Of a stretch of 64,000 nt of DNA, positions 59,124 through 64,000 are shown piece by piece. The position numbers and the translations under genes were made by a program. The notes below the pieces were generated by a model that was not told the DNA's origin, ran no database searches, and was given only the letters and a program-made list of their open reading frames with translations. How positions within the stretch are numbered: the first letter of the stretch is position 1; each line of letters begins with the position of its first letter. The stretch comes from Marasmius tenuissimus. Lineage: Eukaryota; Basidiomycota; Agaricomycetes; Agaricales; Marasmiaceae. Location of the stretch: positions 1,054,001 to 1,118,000 of the forward strand of contig JAQOTA010000053.1 of the NCBI GenBank assembly GCA_029532415.1, read 5' to 3'.

Positions 59124-59615
59124 ATGGCTTCAGTCGTCTGTGAGACTGGATTATGGGCAATCTACCTCTTTTGTTTTGGCTGGGCGATTCGGCTGCAAAC
59201 GCGAGTGTCCGAATCTCTCCCACAAGTGGACTGACCCGCCACTAGTCGCAAACTCGCCTTCGCGGTCCCGAAACTCCTTCTCTTTGCAACCCTTATCTTG
59301 TTTTCTCGGCCTCGGCCCTTTGGACAATGAATACCTCTTAGCTCGTTATGAACGTCAAGGGAAGTTCTCTGGAGATTCCTCTTTATCAGTCCGAGAACGC
59401 ATCCTTTCTCCGGATCAAGGTGCGGTGTCATTAGGCATCTCGACAGAAGGACTGTTTCTTTTGAACATACGTGTTCGTATGCTGATTTCTCCTTGGACAT
59501 TGATAGATGATAATCGGCGATGCCATTGTGATATGGAGAGCTTGGGCTTTCTATCAGGGGACCCCTTTCCGCAAGCTCGTATACGTACCGATTGCGCTGC
59601 TTGTGGCATGTTTCG
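59124..59615 (+). CDS. Multi-pass membrane protein of the mushroom 7-TM type, partial model
   Basis: Exon-like pieces in a row encode membrane helices. From ATG 59124: ETGLWAIYLFCFGWAI. Near 59250-59310: KLAFAVPKLLLFATLILF. In 59507-59615: IGDAIVIWRAWAFYQGTPFRKL followed by VYVPIALLVACF. The (V/I)IWRAW motif at the third helix with a short basic loop is a hallmark of large families of uncharacterised seven-helix proteins in agaricomycetes. Splice borders between pieces and the 3' half (to about 60000) are not resolved. A 234-codon open frame (59056-59760) lies over the same bases in another frame and is probably accidental. Receptor-like function is only a guess. Confidence 0.45.
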
Positions 59616-60026
59616 GTCAGTCTCATTTCCTGCATCTCCGCCTCTGCGTCTCATCCTTAGTCTTCCACCAGCATTTGCGTTGGTAACCGTGAATTCCCTT
59701 GTCGTTTCAAGCATGAGCGGCAAAAAATTGACATCGTTCGGCTCAAAGTCGTGGGCATGAACCTATCGTGTGCACGATTACGTTTGTCACAAACGCTTTT
59801 TCGACGAGTTCAGTCGGCCTGAGGGCTTGGTAGGACTTGTTCTTATCTATAGGCTATATATGTACTATACGGATACACTGACGCCAGGTTCTTACAGGGG
59901 ACATCATAGTAGATACCTCCGTTTGGCCGGCGTTGACTCCGGAAATTATCCAACCCAGAGAATCATACTTGTTCTTATCAAGCCCGGATTCGTATATTGT
60001 TTCTTCTGGGTGGGTTTTCAGCGCTG

Positions 60027-60061
60027 TTTCGAACACCCTGCACTTTCGAACACCCTGCACT
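60027..60061. repeat. Short tandem repeat, two units
   Basis: The 17-base unit TTTCGAACACCCTGCAC occurs twice in tandem. No further copies seen nearby. Confidence 0.7.
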
Positions 60062-61342
60062 GACACGAGCATGATAGCTAAGCGAACTACACTTATTCTA
60101 CGGCTATAATTACGCCGACCCCAACTTCATCACTTTCTTCCACGCTGTCTTTAACCGCTCCCGGAGACCAAATCTGCATGTATGTCCTCATTCGTCCTCA
60201 TTCAACTTGTTAACACCCACCATTCAATACCGAGCCAACGGGCACGGTGACATTCCATAGGCTCTTTGCCCCACCATTATTATCATCCTGTTCAATACTC
60301 CGTGTAGCCCACACGACGATTTGTCGGCGCTATCGGTGTCGACGCCCAGCGCACGGATGTCCACGCTGCTATTCGCATCATTAAGAGAGGTCGATAATGT
60401 CAAAAAGTTGATAGTTGGGACGGAGCGCGGTACTACCCCATGATACTTGAGGAGTCTAAGAAGTAGCAAGATCCGGTAGGTCACCTACTTGCGTGGTCTA
60501 CTGTCGAGACCACACGATGACCTCGAGTTGTTTGAGGTGCCAATAACGTGGGCCAGTGCGGAGGTCCGACGCTTCCGTGGAAATGAATAGAGCACCAGCG
60601 GGGAAGCAGTCGACTCTCCAGTCTTCCCCGGTCCTTCTGTGCGGAGGTTCGGAGATGGGAAGGAGCCGGAGTCTTGCGTTACCTGGCTAATTTGAATGTA
60701 CTTCTCTCATCAATAACATCATAGTACGGATTCCTCAAACTCAACTCTGCTTCTTTCCAAGTTCCGATACACTATGACAACAAACCTGTGAGTAGTGTAC
60801 GGCGACGGTGGGCTCAGATAACAGCCCCTAATTATCTCCAGCGGCCGAATGTCAACGATCCCCCTTCAAAGAGGTGCCAGTTCCAAAATCAGCGTTTTAC
60901 TTTGAGCTCGCCAATTCACCGTCAACACTGACGCCATGCAATAGGTAAAGTAGACTCCCAGCCTCTCCTAACCCTTTTCATTACCCTCTCCCGATTCACG
61001 GGCCTACCCCAGATCTTGAAGATACCGTCGGACCTCAAGGTTTTTCCCAACGATCTTTCTCATAGTCAAGCCAAAGTCCGTCAGACATAAGCAAATATGC
61101 ATAATCCTCCATCCGACGCCTTCCTTACCCATCGAACCAACAGCCAATACTCGCGAAGCTAGAGGCAGAGGCGCGCCAAGTGACAAGATGTTCTTCTCTG
61201 TCGCGTTCCCGTGATCTGGGACAGGAGGATGAGACCGGAATAGTTCCGGCCGCCACATTTAAAGAGGCTGAGCTCCCCTACTCTCGCAACTGACTCCTTC
61301 AGTTTGAGCCACTAATCAGCCTACCTTCATCTGCTCATCATC
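60062..61342. other. Intergenic; promoter of the dioxygenase at its right end
   Basis: No supported gene. A tttaaag element near 61258 and a pyrimidine-rich leader precede ATG 61343. Confidence 0.4.
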
Positions 61343-63024
61343 ATGTCTGCGTCTCACTTCAACTTCAAAGTTCTAGAGGACACTCGTCCTGACGATAGGT
61401 CCCTCCCATCCTTCATGGTCTCCACATCCAGAGGTTTCCTCCCTCGCCAAGACCCCGTTGTCGAGCTCCCACCTGAGTTCGCGCCTCTCGAGTCTCTCCT
61501 TCAACGTATGCCTGTCAAGACACTCTCAGGAGAGCCTGGACTCCTCGCCCAAAACAAGTTCGGTGAAACTGTTTTGAAGGAGCTACCTGATCTCAGCGAA
61601 GAGATCGAGAAATATCGCGAGGACCAACCCCTCATGAATGCGCTTTATCGCGACTACTCATTCCTAGCTTCGGCGTATCTACTTGAGCCATGCCACGGGC
61701 GATTCATGAAAGGCGAAGGGTATGGTCTTGGTCGACAGTCGTTGCCTCGTTGCATCTCACTACCTATTGTCAAGGTTGCTGAAATGTGAGTAGTATCAAG
61801 TCGTTCAAATTTACTCAAGCTAATCCCGCACGTTCTCTTCAACCCTTCAGAGCCGGGTTCAAACCCTTCATGGAGTACGCCGGTTCATACGCCCTCTTCA
61901 ACTATCGATTGGAGGAGCAAGAGAAGGGACTCGAGTACGACAACCTTCGCTTGATCCGGGCTTTTGAATTGGGCCAGGACCCCACCTCTTCAGAGGCAGG
62001 TTTCGTCCTCGTGCACATAGCAATGGTGAAGGAGTCGGGACCTCTCGTCAAGGGAGCTACCGAAGTCCTTGAAGCATGTGGATCTCGCGACCGGGGGAGC
62101 TTCGATGATGGACTTCGTACAGTCGTCGGTGCACTGACAAAGATCAACGGTGTCATGAACAGTGAGTACGATGATCCCTGTACCATCATTGGCGATACTT
62201 AATGCCTATTCAGCGATGTGGGGCCGCAGCAAACCTGCAAGCTACACGACCTTTCGGACATTCATCTTTGGGATTACGTCGCAATCTATGTTCCCCAAGG
62301 GTGTGGTCTATGAAGGCGTCAGCGAGGAACCAATGTCTTTCCGAGGCGAATCAGGAGCGAATGATAGCATGGTACGTACAGCCGTCTTCGCCCCTAGACA
62401 TACTTCTATCATTGGGATTCACGACATCTCTTACTGTGTCCATAGATCCCTCTCTGCGATAATCTCCTCCAAATTTCAATGCCCCATACACCGCTTACCG
62501 AGATCCTGAAAGATTTCCGCCAGTATCGGCCAGGAAACCACCGCGAATTCCTCGAAGCCGTCAAAGAGTATTCCGATGCTTCAGGCGTCAGAGAATTTGC
62601 TCTCGCGCACCCCGACACGGCTGCGTTGTATCTGCAGGCGTTGGACCAAGTACGAGATTTTCGATGGAGGCATTGGTGCTTCACGAGGGAGTACATCCTC
62701 AAGTACACCACGCATCCCACGGCGACGGGCGGAAGCCCGATTGTTACGGTAAGTTTTACGAAGTGTCGTATGGATTGGTATTTTTTCGGGATTGCTGACG
62801 AGAGCTCGTAGTGGCTACCGAACCAGCTCCAAGCCGTTCTCGAGCAGATGGCCGTGACCCACGAATACTGCAAGGATGTCGATGGGGTCACCGATATCAT
62901 GGAACAGGCGAACCGGCAGAGAGAGACATTGAGGAAAGAGGTGGAGAAGTACTGTGGGGAGCGAGGTGTACCCGCCAGTACCAACCTCACTCCTGCACCG
63001 GTCGCGGTAGCATCTGTTGCGTAG
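61343..63024 (+). CDS. Indoleamine 2,3-dioxygenase
   Basis: Exons 61343-61785, 61851-62161, 62214-62371, 62446-62748 and 62812-63024 give 475 aa, close to fungal IDO length. The cytosolic heme enzyme opens the indole ring of tryptophan to N-formylkynurenine, the first step of the kynurenine route to NAD. Landmarks: LPDLSEEIEKY and the N-terminal helical domain with YSFLASAYLLEP; LPRCISLPIVKVAEI; KPFMEYAGSYALFNY; FRGESGANDSM in the substrate loop; RPGNHREFLEAV, holding the likely proximal heme histidine; and the family signature RHWCFTREYILKYT followed by ATGGSPIVTWLPNQL. All are intact. Confidence 0.95.
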
Positions 63025-64000
63025 GCATTCTGATTGGACTTGGGGGATGGATCACGAAGAGGGACACCCAGATGTGTAATGTCGTATTGATACTGTAATC
63101 AGAATATGATGGAGTGTGACGTGAAGAATGGACAGTCCTCTATTTAGCACCCTCGTGATAAGAGGGTGTAAACGTAAAAGGACATACAAGCAATGGAGGG
63201 GGTAGTCGCTCGGAGCTTGAGCATTCCTTTACGGCTGGACGAGAAATGAAGATGGGACCTCCTACCTCCGACCAGCCATTTTCGTCGCTTTAGTTTACCG
63301 ACAATACCACGCAGCCTGAGTGACGGCAATATCGTTCTCCAGTTCGAAAAGATCAGCTAGTTTTTTCTAGGCTCATTGAACAAGATGTTTGTACGTTGGA
63401 CCATTTTGAACGAATAGCAACACAGGCTCAATCGACTGACTCAAAAGGGGAGGTGATCGAGGAACGGCTGCGCTGGTCGTTCACACCAGCGAAAATATGG
63501 GGATCCGGTCAGTGTCTGACGGCGATGGCCAGGAAACAACAGTATGATACCCATAGATCAGTCACTGTACATACTTGCTCAGTCTAATGGTAGATAATCA
63601 GTTCATAAAAATGTACCATAAGTGTGAACTGCTGTGGTCAGCGCACGGTCAGGTCAAGGCAGAATGGCGAAGTCTTGTTAGAAAATGATCAGCCACTAGC
63701 CGGAACTTGTCAGGACGAGCGTACATTATCAGGGAGTAACCAGAGAGTGGTCAGAGCACTTCAGAATGGAGAACTCCGATCAGAGGAAGACAGAATGGCC
63801 CTGTCGTGTCCGACATGCACCAGAGAGCTCTCAGGCTGTCATGGGTATAGTCAGTGAGTGATTAATAAAAGCCGGAAGGAAATAAGAGCGTCAAAGCATG
63901 ATGGGTTGAAGTTAGACCGTTCGGGCTGAATCAGACTATGAGATGGTTATCCAAGTGGTTATCACCGCACGCACAATATCTTGGTACTGTGGGTGCAACA
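63025..64000. other. 3' flank of the dioxygenase; no supported gene
   Basis: An open frame at 63624-63857 contains two related blocks (VRSRQNGEVLLENDQ and VRALQNGELRSEEDR), suggesting a degenerate DNA repeat of about 100 bases rather than a known protein. Nothing else seen. Confidence 0.4.

Noticed and set aside
59056..59760. 234-codon uninterrupted plus-strand frame as a gene
   Set aside because: The membrane-protein pieces with the IWRAW motif lie in another frame over the same bases and look far more protein-like.

Overview
The window is nuclear DNA of a filamentous basidiomycete, most likely a mushroom-forming agaricomycete. Genes are dense and split by many 45-70 nt GT-AG introns. Families typical of that group are present: alpha-type protein kinases, tandem P450s, secreted FAD/BBE oxidases and proline-rich secreted proteins. 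No rRNA, tRNA or CRISPR array was found. Gene models were spliced by eye; most borders keep the reading frame exactly, but single-base errors in coordinates are possible.

Layout. 1-2150: 5' part of SEC24 (COPII coat) on the minus strand, with a WW domain assembled from three exons. 3.9-5.8 kb: two small secreted proline-rich proteins with the same gene structure. 5.8-12.9 kb: a P450 array of two intact genes with 12 exons each, a decayed third copy and a duplicated flank. 14.5-18.4 kb: an unidentified membrane protein and a small-molecule O-methyltransferase. 18.8-22.2 kb: a large bHLH transcription factor.

22.6-33.2 kb: a 10.6-kb DNA transposon. Its 182-bp terminal inverted repeats are identical, it begins 5'-TACGG, and it is flanked by the 6-bp direct repeat ACTGTG. 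It carries a DDE (integrase-core) transposase, an intact alpha-kinase and a convergent degenerate alpha-kinase. The ends, duplication length and transposase type fit what I recall of the IS3EU class. It is the most unusual object in the window.

34.3-53 kb is housekeeping: Aly/REF mRNA export factor, a PFK-2/FBPase-2 with a serine at the phosphatase histidine, an NCS1 nucleobase-type permease, a KEN-box protein, a Ran1/Ksp1-like kinase, a PITH protein, mitochondrial ribosomal protein uS5m and an ELYS-like nucleoporin. 53.4-58.2 kb: tandem secreted FAD oxidoreductases, the first broken by an in-frame stop and a one-base frameshift. 59.1-59.6 kb: part of a multi-pass membrane protein. 61.3-63.0 kb: indoleamine 2,3-dioxygenase (tryptophan to kynurenine). 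The remaining intergenic stretches hold nothing I can identify.
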